From: an uncultured Sphingomonadales bacterium | GTDB taxonomy: Bacteria > Pseudomonadota > Alphaproteobacteria > Sphingomonadales > Sphingomonadaceae | DNA: 56,433 nucleotides | Reading direction: 5' to 3' | Assembly: GCA_937898525.1 (NCBI GenBank) | Contig: CALCBC010000036.1 | Coordinates: forward strand, 1-56,433 | Shown: positions 42,275 to 49,587 of the stretch, one piece after another | How the letters are laid out: each line of letters opens with the position of its first letter | Position numbering within the stretch: position 1 is the first letter of the stretch | Made by a program: the position numbers and the translations under genes | The notes under the pieces: generated by a model | The model's database searches: none | What the model saw: only the letters and a program-made list of their open reading frames with translations | Told to the model about the DNA's origin: nothing

Positions 42275-43129
42275 TTGACTACACGCGAAGGGCTCTACGC
42301 GGCCCTCGACCGCTTCAAGGAGGCGCTCGCCGCGCGCGATCCGGCGCAGGTCGGCTGGTCGCCCGACTTGCTCTACACCGAGAACAACGTCGCGCTGGAT
42401 CCCGGTGACGGGTTGTGGGGCACGCTGACCGCGCTCGGGCCCTACGATCTGCGCTTCGCCGACGCGGGCCATGGGCAAGTCGCGTTGTTCACCTGCGTCG
42501 AGGAGACCGACGCGACCAGCCCCTGCGCGATCCGGCTGCGGCTGCGCGAAGGGGCGATCGCGGAGTGCGAGATCGTCGTCGCGCGCAACAAGGACGAGGG
42601 CTTCCCGTTCCTCGGCCAGAAATTCGAAGACAAGCCGGCGATGCTCGCCGAAGTGCCCGAAGCCGAGCGCGCCACGCGCGAGGAGCTGGTGCGGATCGCC
42701 AACGGCTACTTCGAGACGATCGAGCGCAACGACGGCACGATCCGTACCCGCTTCCACCCGCATTGCAACCGGGTCGAGAACGGCGTGCAGACGACCAACA
42801 ATGCCGAGTTCCCGCTACCGATCGCCCGGCTGGGCTGCGAGGCGCAGTTCGCGCTCGGCTGGTACCGCTACGACGACGAACTGCGCGCCCGGCGCTTCCC
42901 GCTGGTCGACATCGAGCGCGGGATCGTGCTCGCTTACGGCTTCATCGACCACTCGGGGCGTCTCGGCGAATACGAACTGACCGACGGCACGCGCGTGTCG
43001 AGTCCGGTCCGCCGCCCGCACTCCTATTACCTTGCCGAAGCGTTCAAGATCAGGGACGGTGCGATCGAGCAGGTCGAGGCGGTGTTCCACACGGTGCCGT
43101 ACCGCATGCCGAGCCCGTGGGAGGGATGA
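42275..43129 (+). CDS. Uncharacterised two-domain protein, possibly SnoaL-like
   Basis: This 284-residue cytoplasmic protein starts at a TTG with a strong AAGGGAGAGG upstream. It seems to have two alpha+beta halves: residues 1-115 (LYAALDRFKEALAARDPAQVGW and YTENNVALDPGDG) and 130-280 (LVRIANGYFETIERNDGTIRTRFHPHCNRVENG). Both halves have SnoaL-like helix-turn patterns. I cannot name a function. It is divergent from the SDR-flavocytochrome operon across a TAAC-N4-GTTA dyad and upstream of an aromatic-acid transporter, which suggests a role in that pathway. Confidence 0.75.
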   Translation: MTTREGLYAALDRFKEALAARDPAQVGWSPDLLYTENNVALDPGDGLWGTLTALGPYDLRFADAGHGQVALFTCVEETDATSPCAIRLRLREGAIAECEIVVARNKDEGFPFLGQKFEDKPAMLAEVPEAERATREELVRIANGYFETIERNDGTIRTRFHPHCNRVENGVQTTNNAEFPLPIARLGCEAQFALGWYRYDDELRARRFPLVDIERGIVLAYGFIDHSGRLGEYELTDGTRVSSPVRRPHSYYLAEAFKIRDGAIEQVEAVFHTVPYRMPSPWEG

Positions 43130-43161
43130 AAGTCATGGAGATGCGCAAGCTCAGTACACGA

Positions 43162-43273
43162 CCCCCCTCCCCCTTTAGGGGGAGGGCAGGGTGGGGGTGT
43201 TCGACGCTGGCGTCGACGCGCGGCGGTGCCGCGCTCCCCCACCCCCCGACCCCCTCCCCGCCTGGGAGGGGGG
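43162..43273. repeat. R2 GC-rich dispersed repeat, second copy
   Basis: This copy has the same CCCTCCCCCT...AGGGGGAGGG and CCCCTCCCCGCCTGGGAGGG end hairpins as the copy at 36799, with a similar central GACGCGCGGCG. It sits between the gene ending at 43129 and the MFS transporter. Its right end supplies the GGGAGGGGGG in front of the transporter start. Confidence 0.8.
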
Positions 43274-43280
43274 TATTCGC

Positions 43281-44504
43281 GTGACCCCCACCCGCCGCCT
43301 CGCCGCGCTGATCCTCCTCGGAGGCGTCTTCGTCATGGAGGGCTTCGACATCGCCGCGATGTCGCTTGCCGTCCCGCGGCTCGAGGGCGCGCTCGGCCTC
43401 GCCCCGGCGAGCTTCGGCTGGGTGTTCACCGCGCTGCTGATCGGCCTCGGCGCGGGCGGCGCGCTGATCGCGCCGCTCGGAGACCGGTTCGGGCGGCGGA
43501 CGCTGATCGTCGCTGGCTGCTTCGCGACCGGCCTCGCCACGCTCGGGACCGCCACGGCCACTTCCATTCCCGCATTCCTGGCCTGGCGGCTCGCTACCGG
43601 GCTCGCGCTCGGCGCCTGCCTGCCCAACGTCAGCGCGCTCTCGGCCGAGCTCGCGCCCGAGCGGCTGCGGGCGACGATCATGGCGGTGGTCTCCGCCGGG
43701 ATCCCGCTCGGTCTCGCGCTTGCCGGTCTGCTCGCCCCGCCGATCGTCGCCGGGGCCGGGTGGCAGGGGCTGTTCCTGGTGCCGGGCGCGGCGGCGACGC
43801 TGCTGGCGCTGGCGCTGTGGCTCGCGCTCGAAGGCGGCGCACCGGTGCATGCGGGCGGCCCGGCGAAGGAGGCCGCAGGAAAGCTCCCGCAGCTCGCGCT
43901 GCTGCGCTCTCCCTGGCTGTTCCCGTTTGCGGTGTTCGCGGCGATGCTCGCGCTCAACGCACTCAACCTCTACCTGCTCAACTCGTGGCTGCCGACCGTG
44001 CTGCCCGGCGCCGGGCTGACGCTCGACGACGCGGCACGGGTAGCCGGGGTCGCCAACCTCGCGGGCCTCGCGATCGGCATCGGCGCGAGCGCGCTGGTCG
44101 ACAACTGGCGCAAGGGCCCGGCGCTGATGCTGCTGTTCGGGACCATGGCCGCGAGCTTCGCCGCGATCTTCCTGACCGCGCCCGATCCCTTGCGCTGGAC
44201 GCTGCTGCTGATGGTCGGCGTCGGCGGGGCCAACGCGGGCGGCATGGTGCTGCCCGGACTCGCGGCCTACCTGTTTCCCGCTCGGCTGCTGTCGAGCGCG
44301 GTCGGCATGGGCGTGCTCGTCGCGCGCCTCGGCGCCTTCGCCGGCCCGCCGCTCGGCGCAGCGATGCTCGCCGCCGGGGTCGCCCCGCGGACTTTCCTCG
44401 GCGTGGCCGCGCTTCCGGCGCTGGCCTGCGTCGTCGTGGCACTGGCGGTGCCGGCGGCGTTGGCTGTGCGGCGGAAGGAGGAGCCCTCATCCAACCTCGA
44501 CTAA
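43281..44504 (+). CDS. MFS transporter, aromatic acid:H+ symporter (AAHS) type
   Basis: The 407-residue protein has about 12 hydrophobic helices. TM1 carries EGFDIAAMSLAVP, comparable to the DGFD motif of PcaK/BenK-type aromatic acid symporters. The loop 2-3 motif is GALIAPLGDRFGRR. The likely substrate class is aromatic carboxylates such as 4-hydroxybenzoate-like acids. The GTG start lies 8 nt after repeat R2, which provides its ribosome-binding site. The last residues (EPSSNLD) and the stop codon come from an R1 remnant. Confidence 0.88.
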   Translation: MTPTRRLAALILLGGVFVMEGFDIAAMSLAVPRLEGALGLAPASFGWVFTALLIGLGAGGALIAPLGDRFGRRTLIVAGCFATGLATLGTATATSIPAFLAWRLATGLALGACLPNVSALSAELAPERLRATIMAVVSAGIPLGLALAGLLAPPIVAGAGWQGLFLVPGAAATLLALALWLALEGGAPVHAGGPAKEAAGKLPQLALLRSPWLFPFAVFAAMLALNALNLYLLNSWLPTVLPGAGLTLDDAARVAGVANLAGLAIGIGASALVDNWRKGPALMLLFGTMAASFAAIFLTAPDPLRWTLLLMVGVGGANAGGMVLPGLAAYLFPARLLSSAVGMGVLVARLGAFAGPPLGAAMLAAGVAPRTFLGVAALPALACVVVALAVPAALAVRRKEEPSSNLD

Positions 44505-44514
44505 GAGCCCCTTA
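44475..44514. repeat. R1 repeat remnant (left end only)
   Basis: GAGCCCTCATCCAACCTCGA matches the left end of repeat R1, but the hairpins and right end are missing. It forms the 3' end of the MFS gene and reaches the stop codon of the convergent DUF1801 gene. Confidence 0.65.
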
Positions 44515-44907
44515 CCCCTTCGCCCCCACGTTCAGCGCTACCGCCTCGCGCACCAGCGCCCTGAACGCCTCGGCATCGACCGTATCCCCCTCGCGGATGT
44601 CGATCGCCCGCCGCGTCCCGCCGCCGAAACCGGCGTTGAACAGCCCCGCCGGATCCTCGAGCGCCGCGCCCCGGGCGAAAGTCAGCTTGACATAGTTCTT
44701 GTAGACCTCGCCCGTGCACAGGATCCCGGCATGCTCCCATACCGGCACACCGCCCGGGTTTGACGGCTTGCGCCACTTGACCGTCTCGATCACCTCGGGA
44801 TCGGCCTCGCGGATCAGCCCGCGCATCCGCGCGAGCGCCTCGCCGCGCCAGTCGCCGAGGCTCGCCAGTCTGGCGTCGATCTCCGCGGAGGGGCTGTCGC
44901 CGCTCAT
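44512..44907 (-). CDS. DUF1801-domain protein
   Basis: The 131-residue protein belongs to the YdhG/DUF1801 iron-sulfur-scaffold-like fold family, with the conserved IETVKWRKPSNPG and YVKLTFARGAAL. The ATG at 44907 overlaps the VOC gene stop (ATGA). It is the last of a three-gene coupled operon, DUF1801-VOC-DUF1801. The family function is not established. Confidence 0.82.
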   Translation of the reverse strand: MSGDSPSAEIDARLASLGDWRGEALARMRGLIREADPEVIETVKWRKPSNPGGVPVWEHAGILCTGEVYKNYVKLTFARGAALEDPAGLFNAGFGGGTRRAIDIREGDTVDAEAFRALVREAVALNVGAKG

Positions 44908-45296
44908 TCCGCAAGTTCCTCCGTTTCGACCGGTACCCCGAAACAGTGATCGAACCCGTCGTCGTCGACCAGCGTGAACTCGCGCTGGCCGTAGTAGCGC
45001 TCCTCGATCGGGCCGGGCGCGAAGCCGAGCTGCAGCAGGCGCTCGCGCAGCGCGTCGAGGTCCTCGGGAGCCCAGTAGAAGCGCACTCCCTCGTAGCCGT
45101 TCGGCCTGTCCGCGGCGCCGGCGCGCCTGTTCAGCAGGACCCTGATCCGACCGTTGCCGATGCCGCAGCCGACCAGCCGTCCCTCGCGCCGTTCCTCGTA
45201 CCACGTATTGTCGAAGCCGAGCCCCTCACGCCACAGCCTGAGACTGCGTTCGAGGTCGGCGCTCGGCACGACGGGGAGGCAGCTGGTGACCGTCAT
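44904..45296 (-). CDS. VOC-family (glyoxalase/bleomycin-resistance fold) protein
   Basis: This 130-residue protein has a single VOC unit pair: LPVVPSADLERSLRLWREGLGF at the N-terminus and REFTLVDDDGFDHCFGVPVE at the C-terminus. The ATG at 45296 is chosen because it overlaps the preceding DUF1801 stop. A start 12 nt upstream is possible. VOC proteins bind metal and act on diverse small molecules, including antibiotic binding without catalysis. No substrate can be assigned. Confidence 0.85.
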   Translation of the reverse strand: MTVTSCLPVVPSADLERSLRLWREGLGFDNTWYEERREGRLVGCGIGNGRIRVLLNRRAGAADRPNGYEGVRFYWAPEDLDALRERLLQLGFAPGPIEERYYGQREFTLVDDDGFDHCFGVPVETEELAE

Positions 45297-45706
45297 CCGA
45301 TCATCCATCCCGGAATGGCCGCCGCCTGGCGGATCCAGTCGGCGAGCTGCCTTTCGTCCACTGGCCCACCCTCCTCGATATGGACGTAGCGCGTGTTCGG
45401 GTCCTTCGAACCGACCGGCGGCAACGGGTCGAGGTCGGCGCCGCGGAAGAAGCTCACCTTGATGTACCTAGTGAACACGTGGAAACTGAGAAACCAGCCC
45501 TGCCCCTCGACTCCGTAGAACGGCGAGTTCCACTTCACCGCCTTGCGCACGCCGGGCACGGTCTTCTCGATCAGCCTGTCGAGCTTGCCCCCCGCCTCGC
45601 TCTTCCATCCCGGCATCGCCGCGATATAGGCCTGCACCGGCGCGTCACCCTCGCCCTTGGGGATCTGCGGATTGCCACCCGAGAGGAGCCTGGGTTCGGT
45701 CACCAT
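45293..45706 (-). CDS. DUF1801-domain protein
   Basis: The 137-residue protein carries the DUF1801 core: YIAAMPGWKSEAGGKLDRLIEKTVPG, KAVKWNSPFYG and YIKVSFFRGADL. It is a diverged paralog of the gene at 44512 and heads the same coupled operon. AGAGGGG precedes the ATG. The function is unknown. Confidence 0.83.
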   Translation of the reverse strand: MVTEPRLLSGGNPQIPKGEGDAPVQAYIAAMPGWKSEAGGKLDRLIEKTVPGVRKAVKWNSPFYGVEGQGWFLSFHVFTRYIKVSFFRGADLDPLPPVGSKDPNTRYVHIEEGGPVDERQLADWIRQAAAIPGWMIG

Positions 45707-45765
45707 TCCCCTCTAGCGCGGTATCCGCCCCGGCGGAAAGCCCGGCACGGCGAGACGGTGCGGCA

Positions 45766-46854
45766 TCACCGCGATATCCGCCTGCCGGTCATCGGCACGC
45801 CGGCCGGGTTTGTACCCTCGAAGCCGATCACGCGGCCGCGATCGTCGGTCAGGAACCGGAAGGTTCCTCCATCCACGGCGACGAAGTTCAGCGGATCCCG
45901 GGCGTACAGCGGCAGGAAGAAATTCAGGGCCGGCGGAGCCTTGAAAACGACGCGGTTCCCGCGTCTCTCGACCACCAGCTCGAGCGGCTGCTCGTTGAAC
46001 GCGTAGCGGCCCGCGACGCGGTCGAGTTGCTCGGCGGTGAGCTCGGGCTCCTTCTCGGGCAGGTATGACGGGTCGAGAACGGCTCTCGGTCCGGCGTCGG
46101 CGACGATGCCCTCGCCCGGTTGCGTCCGGTCGTTGGCGAAGATGTCGCTTTCGTGGACCAGCCGCGTCAGCACCGGGTGACGCAGGTAGACCATGTGTAC
46201 CTGCCACGGGCGCTCGAGATACTCGGGATCGGTGATCGTGATCTCGGACTCGAGCCGGTCCGGGCCGGTCATCCGGATGCGCTCGACGAAATGCGCGTTC
46301 CCCGACAGCGGCGGCGCCACGAAGTTGAACTCCGGATCGTACTTCACCCCGACCGTGTCGATGGTCAGCGTGTCGCCTTCCCAGCAGCCGATCGAATCGC
46401 CCCAGTTGGTCGGCCAGCGTTCCTCCTCCGGCGCATGGGGCCGGCCGTCGGTGTAGACGTAGCGGATCTCGCGATACTGGCTCGCGATCACCGTGACGGT
46501 GGGCGAGATGACGATCGTGAACGGCGCCGGCGAGCTCATCATCACCGGGAAGGCCCAGCCGGCCTGCGTCGTGCTCACACCCAGACGCAGGGCCGCGCCC
46601 ATCCGCTTCCAGCCTTCAGGCGTCCATGGCGCTTCGAGACCGATCAGCTTGGCCGCCTCGGTCAACTCCATGGCGCCCGCGGGTTCGCGTCCGTTGATGT
46701 CGGCCAGGAGATCCTGCGCGATCCATACCCCGTTCCAGCCCTCCAGCGCCGCGAGGTCGGCGGGCCGGCAGTCGGCGGCGGGCTCCTGCGCAGCCACCGG
46801 ATCGGCGGCGACGAGCGCGACCAGCGCGGCAAGCGCGCGTGCCCGGCGCCTCAC
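45766..46854 (-). CDS. Exported protein of the WEGDTL-motif family
   Basis: The 362-residue product has an Arg-rich signal peptide (RRRARALAALVALVAADPVAA). The body has the repeated-strand region SIGCWEGDTLTIDTVGV, then RIRMTGPDRLESEITITDPEYL and WQVHMVYLRH. The gene at 52025 shares the WEG-x-TL-x-I-x-T motif and layout, so the two are distant paralogs. The GTG start overlaps the upstream DUF6152 stop (GTGA). Proteins of this type are abundant in sphingomonads next to catabolic genes but have no assigned activity that I know of. Confidence 0.75.
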   Translation of the reverse strand: MRRRARALAALVALVAADPVAAQEPAADCRPADLAALEGWNGVWIAQDLLADINGREPAGAMELTEAAKLIGLEAPWTPEGWKRMGAALRLGVSTTQAGWAFPVMMSSPAPFTIVISPTVTVIASQYREIRYVYTDGRPHAPEEERWPTNWGDSIGCWEGDTLTIDTVGVKYDPEFNFVAPPLSGNAHFVERIRMTGPDRLESEITITDPEYLERPWQVHMVYLRHPVLTRLVHESDIFANDRTQPGEGIVADAGPRAVLDPSYLPEKEPELTAEQLDRVAGRYAFNEQPLELVVERRGNRVVFKAPPALNFFLPLYARDPLNFVAVDGGTFRFLTDDRGRVIGFEGTNPAGVPMTGRRISR

Positions 46855-47225
46855 GAGACCTTCCCCAGCGGCCGACCGTCGAGCGTCGTCGCGGCCTGAA
46901 GCTCGCCCCCCGGGCGCCCGTTGCGCAGCGGGAATATCGTCACCCTGATACGGTCGCCCGCCTTCACGGTGCGCGGCCCCCACCCGCGTCCCTGCAGGTG
47001 CATCGGCGCACCCATCTCGAGGCTCCACTCCTGCTCGGTCCCGTCCGCGCCGGTGACGACGAGCTGGATGTAGCAATGCGGATTGGTCCACTGGAACTGC
47101 CGCACCGTGCCGGTCAGCTCGACCGCCCTGCCGATCTCGAACATCGCTCGGGAATGGTGCGCCTCGGCCGCCGGAGCGGCCGCAAGCAGGGTTGCGCAAC
47201 TCAGGATTACCGCTTTCGTCCTCAC
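46851..47225 (-). CDS. DUF6152-type exported protein
   Basis: This 124-residue protein has a signal peptide (AVILSCATLLAAAPAAEA) followed directly by HHSRAMF, the family hallmark. It then shows a single OB-like domain (VELTGTVRQFQWTNPHCYIQLVV, GPRTVKAGDRIRVTIFPLRNG). The His-His pair at the mature N-terminus could bind metal. It is coupled to the WEGDTL-type exported protein downstream, suggesting both act in the periplasm together. It is divergent from the LuxR-type regulator. Confidence 0.82.
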   Translation of the reverse strand: MRTKAVILSCATLLAAAPAAEAHHSRAMFEIGRAVELTGTVRQFQWTNPHCYIQLVVTGADGTEQEWSLEMGAPMHLQGRGWGPRTVKAGDRIRVTIFPLRNGRPGGELQAATTLDGRPLGKVS

Positions 47226-47341
47226 CGAAGATCACTCCCTCCCCCGCGGGAAGGCTCCTCGTGACCGGCCCGGCATTCCTGCGCGTCCGGCCGGTCCCCC
47301 GCGTCGCGGTGCGGACCTAGCGCCGCTGCCGCGCGCGGCGC

Positions 47342-47359
47342 GTCCACCAATTGGTGGAC
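47342..47359. promoter_or_regulatory. Perfect 18-bp palindrome upstream of LuxR-type regulator
   Basis: GTCCACCAATTGGTGGAC is fully self-complementary. It lies 66 nt upstream of the regulator start and about 115 nt upstream of the divergent DUF6152 operon. Size and position suit a LuxR-type dimer site. No second copy was noticed in the window. The assignment is inferred. Confidence 0.55.
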
Positions 47360-47425
47360 CCGGCAGGCATTGGCCGGAGTGAGGCCGTGGCCTATCTCGG
47401 CGAAGAACGGGGAAGGGGGAATTCG

Positions 47426-48562
47426 GTGCTGTCCACGCGTCAATTGAGCGAGATCGTGGGCCTGATCTACGATGCGGCGCTCGACCCCGGTCGCTGGCCG
47501 GGAGCGCTCGAGAGGATCACCGCCGCGCTCCGGTTCTGCAACGCCTCGCTGTCACTCATAGACCTGCAGTCGGGCGAAGTCCCGCTGAACATCACCAGCG
47601 GTATCGAGGAACCCTGGCTCGGCCTGATGGCGCAGTACGGCCGCGAGGTGATCGACCAGTGGGGCGGGCTCGAGACGCTGACGAGCCATCCGCTCGACGA
47701 GCCTCTCGTGCTCAGCTGGATCAACCCCGAGGCCAGCAGCGAGCACAACCGCTACTACGTCGAATGGAGCCGGCCGCAGCGGCTGATCGACGTGATCGGC
47801 GTCGGGCTCGCGCGCGACAGGCAGATGTTCGGCACGCTCGGGCTCGGCCGGCACGAGACTGCCGGCCCGATCCGCCAGGCCGACGTCAACGACATGCGGC
47901 TGCTCATCCCCCACCTGCAGCGGGCCGTCGCCATCTCCCGCCTGCTCGACCTGCGGCAGGTGACCGCGCGCACGTTCGAAACCGTGCTGCGGCGCCTCTC
48001 GGCGCCGGTCTTCCTCGTCTCTGCCCGGCACGAAGTCCTGTGGCGCAACCCGGCGGCCGAGGACCTGCTGGGCACGACCGACGAGATCGCGATCCGCGCG
48101 GGGCGGCTGTGGCTCGCGCGGGCGGCGGTCCGTGATGCCTTCGCCAGGGCCGTCGCCCAGTTGCTCGATCAGGACGGCGTGCAGACCCACGGCCGGGACC
48201 TGCCGCTGGCGATGGAGGACGGGCGGCTGCTGACGCTGTACCTGCTGCCGATCGAGGTCGGATCGGCGACTGCCGCCCCGCAGACGGTCGCGATCTTGGC
48301 CGGGCCGCGCGGACTGGAACGCGATCCGTGCGAGATCGTCGCCTCGCTGTTCGGCCTGACGCCGACCGAGGCGAAAGTGCTGGCCTGCATCGTCAGGGGC
48401 GAAACGGTGAAGCAGGCGGCGGAGCGCCTCGCGATCGGCGAAGCCACCGTTCGCACGCATCTGCTGCGGATCTTCGACAAGACCGGCGTCCATCGCCAGC
48501 CCGAGCTGGTTGCACTGGTCGCTTCGTTCGCGGTGCCCGTGCGCCCCGAGGCTACGGCCTGA
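47426..48562 (+). CDS. LuxR-type transcriptional regulator with PAS-like sensor region
   Basis: The 378-residue regulator starts at a GTG with GGGGGA upstream. Residues 1-190 form a sensor-like domain beginning LSEIVGLIYDAALDPGRWPGAL. Residues 200-300 look PAS-like (LSAPVFLVSARHEVLWRNPAAEDLL). The C-terminal HTH has LTPTEAKVLACIVRGETVKQAAERL and ATVRTHLLRIFDKTG, typical of LuxR/FixJ. It has no receiver domain, so it likely senses a ligand. A perfect 18-bp palindrome is upstream. Its 3' end overlaps the convergent NTF2-like gene by 11 nt. Confidence 0.9.
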   Translation: MLSTRQLSEIVGLIYDAALDPGRWPGALERITAALRFCNASLSLIDLQSGEVPLNITSGIEEPWLGLMAQYGREVIDQWGGLETLTSHPLDEPLVLSWINPEASSEHNRYYVEWSRPQRLIDVIGVGLARDRQMFGTLGLGRHETAGPIRQADVNDMRLLIPHLQRAVAISRLLDLRQVTARTFETVLRRLSAPVFLVSARHEVLWRNPAAEDLLGTTDEIAIRAGRLWLARAAVRDAFARAVAQLLDQDGVQTHGRDLPLAMEDGRLLTLYLLPIEVGSATAAPQTVAILAGPRGLERDPCEIVASLFGLTPTEAKVLACIVRGETVKQAAERLAIGEATVRTHLLRIFDKTGVHRQPELVALVASFAVPVRPEATA

Positions 48563-48983
48563 AATCGAGCCCGCCGATCCGCTCCGCGAAGCGCCAGCCT
48601 TCCGCCGTGCGGACCAGCCGGTCGGTGAACGTTCCGACCAGCGGGCTCTTCGGGTCCATCGCCGGCAACCCGCCGTCCTCGGCGGCATCGCCCATGTACA
48701 GCACGATGACGCTGAACGCGCGTGCGTGGTTTTCGTCCTCGACGTCGACCACGGTGTTGGCGATCACGTGCCGCTGCGCGCGCGGCGGGCGGGCGAGGAA
48801 GCTGGCGAGGATCGCCTCGCGGCCCTCGATGAACACGCCGGGCTGGCTCGGGCGGGCGAAGCGCGCGTCCTCGGTGTAGAGCGCGGCGACCGCGGGCCAG
48901 TCCTGCGCGTCGTTGAGGTTGACGTAGAGCTTGATCAGCCGCTCGCAGTCGAGCTCGATCGCCCGGCGCTCTTCCTCGGTCAT
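48552..48983 (-). CDS. NTF2/SnoaL-like protein (SnoaL_4 type)
   Basis: This 143-residue protein has the fold signature ELDCERLIKLYVNLNDAQDWPAVAALYTEDARF, then GREAILASFLARPP and HVIANTVVDVED. The pattern is close to the small beta subunit fold of ring-hydroxylating oxygenases, but no alpha subunit gene is nearby. The ATG overlaps the MarR gene stop, so the two are co-transcribed. It sits divergently from the second carotenoid/lignostilbene oxygenase, echoing the arrangement at 18.7-20.7 kb. Confidence 0.82.
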   Translation of the reverse strand: MTEEERRAIELDCERLIKLYVNLNDAQDWPAVAALYTEDARFARPSQPGVFIEGREAILASFLARPPRAQRHVIANTVVDVEDENHARAFSVIVLYMGDAAEDGGLPAMDPKSPLVGTFTDRLVRTAEGWRFAERIGGLDFRP

Positions 48984-49483
48984 GCGGATCGCGAGTCCGG
49001 CTTGGTGCGCTCGAGAAACAGCGAGCGCCCCTCGGCGTCCCTGGCTTCGAGCGTGGCGATCAGCCGCTCGAGCGTCGAGCGCAGCTGCGCGACCTCGCGC
49101 TCGTCGAGGTCCGAGAACAGGTACTCGGCGACCTTCTCCCCCTGCGGCCGCATGATCTCGTAGAGTCGCCGGCCCTCATCGGTCAGACTGAGCCACTTGC
49201 GCCGGCGGTTGGCCGGGTCGCGGACGACCTCGATCCGCCCGTTCCGCTGCAGCGTCGCCACCGCGCGGCTCACGCTCATCACGTTGACCCCGGTGACCTC
49301 GGCCAGCTCGTGACTCGCCGTGCGGCCGAGCGCGCCGATCGTCATCAGCAGGCGGAACTCGTTGAGGCTGATCCGGTAGCGGTGGGCAAGATGGGTCGAG
49401 AACGGCGCCATCAGGCGGTTGGTCAGCTTGAGCAGCAGGTGGAGCATCGCTGCCTTTTCGCTGCCTTCGGTTCGCCTCGGCAC
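48980..49483 (-). CDS. MarR-family transcriptional regulator
   Basis: The 167-residue regulator starts at a GTG with AAGGGGA upstream; a TTG nine codons earlier is less likely. The winged helix includes ISLNEFRLLMTIGAL, ASHELAEVTGVNVMSVSRAVATL and the wing RDPANRRRKWLSLTDEGRRLY. MarR proteins usually repress divergent catabolic genes and release on binding phenolic ligands. A TAAC-N4-GTTA dyad lies 52 nt upstream, between it and the oxygenase, making autoregulation plausible. It is probably also the regulator of the two matching distant sites; this is inferred. Confidence 0.9.
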   Translation of the reverse strand: MPRRTEGSEKAAMLHLLLKLTNRLMAPFSTHLAHRYRISLNEFRLLMTIGALGRTASHELAEVTGVNVMSVSRAVATLQRNGRIEVVRDPANRRRKWLSLTDEGRRLYEIMRPQGEKVAEYLFSDLDEREVAQLRSTLERLIATLEARDAEGRSLFLERTKPDSRSA

Positions 49484-49535
49484 CGCTTCGTCCCCTTTGA
49501 GCGCGCGCAAAGCCCGTTACCCTTCCCAACAATTA

Positions 49536-49547
49536 TAACACTCGTTA
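49536..49547. promoter_or_regulatory. TAAC-N4-GTTA operator candidate, site C
   Basis: TAACACTCGTTA is a perfect dyad between the MarR gene and the divergent carotenoid/lignostilbene oxygenase, 40 nt from the latter's ATG. An extra CGTTAC half-site lies at about 49515. It matches sites at 37878 and 42219. Confidence 0.6.
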
Positions 49548-49587
49548 CCGTCAATCCACGCGAGAATCATGGGGAGAGCAAGAGGCC

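Noticed and set aside
48552..48983. Considered a ring-hydroxylating dioxygenase beta subunit
   Set aside because: No Rieske alpha subunit, ferredoxin or reductase gene is nearby; the general NTF2/SnoaL fold call is safer.
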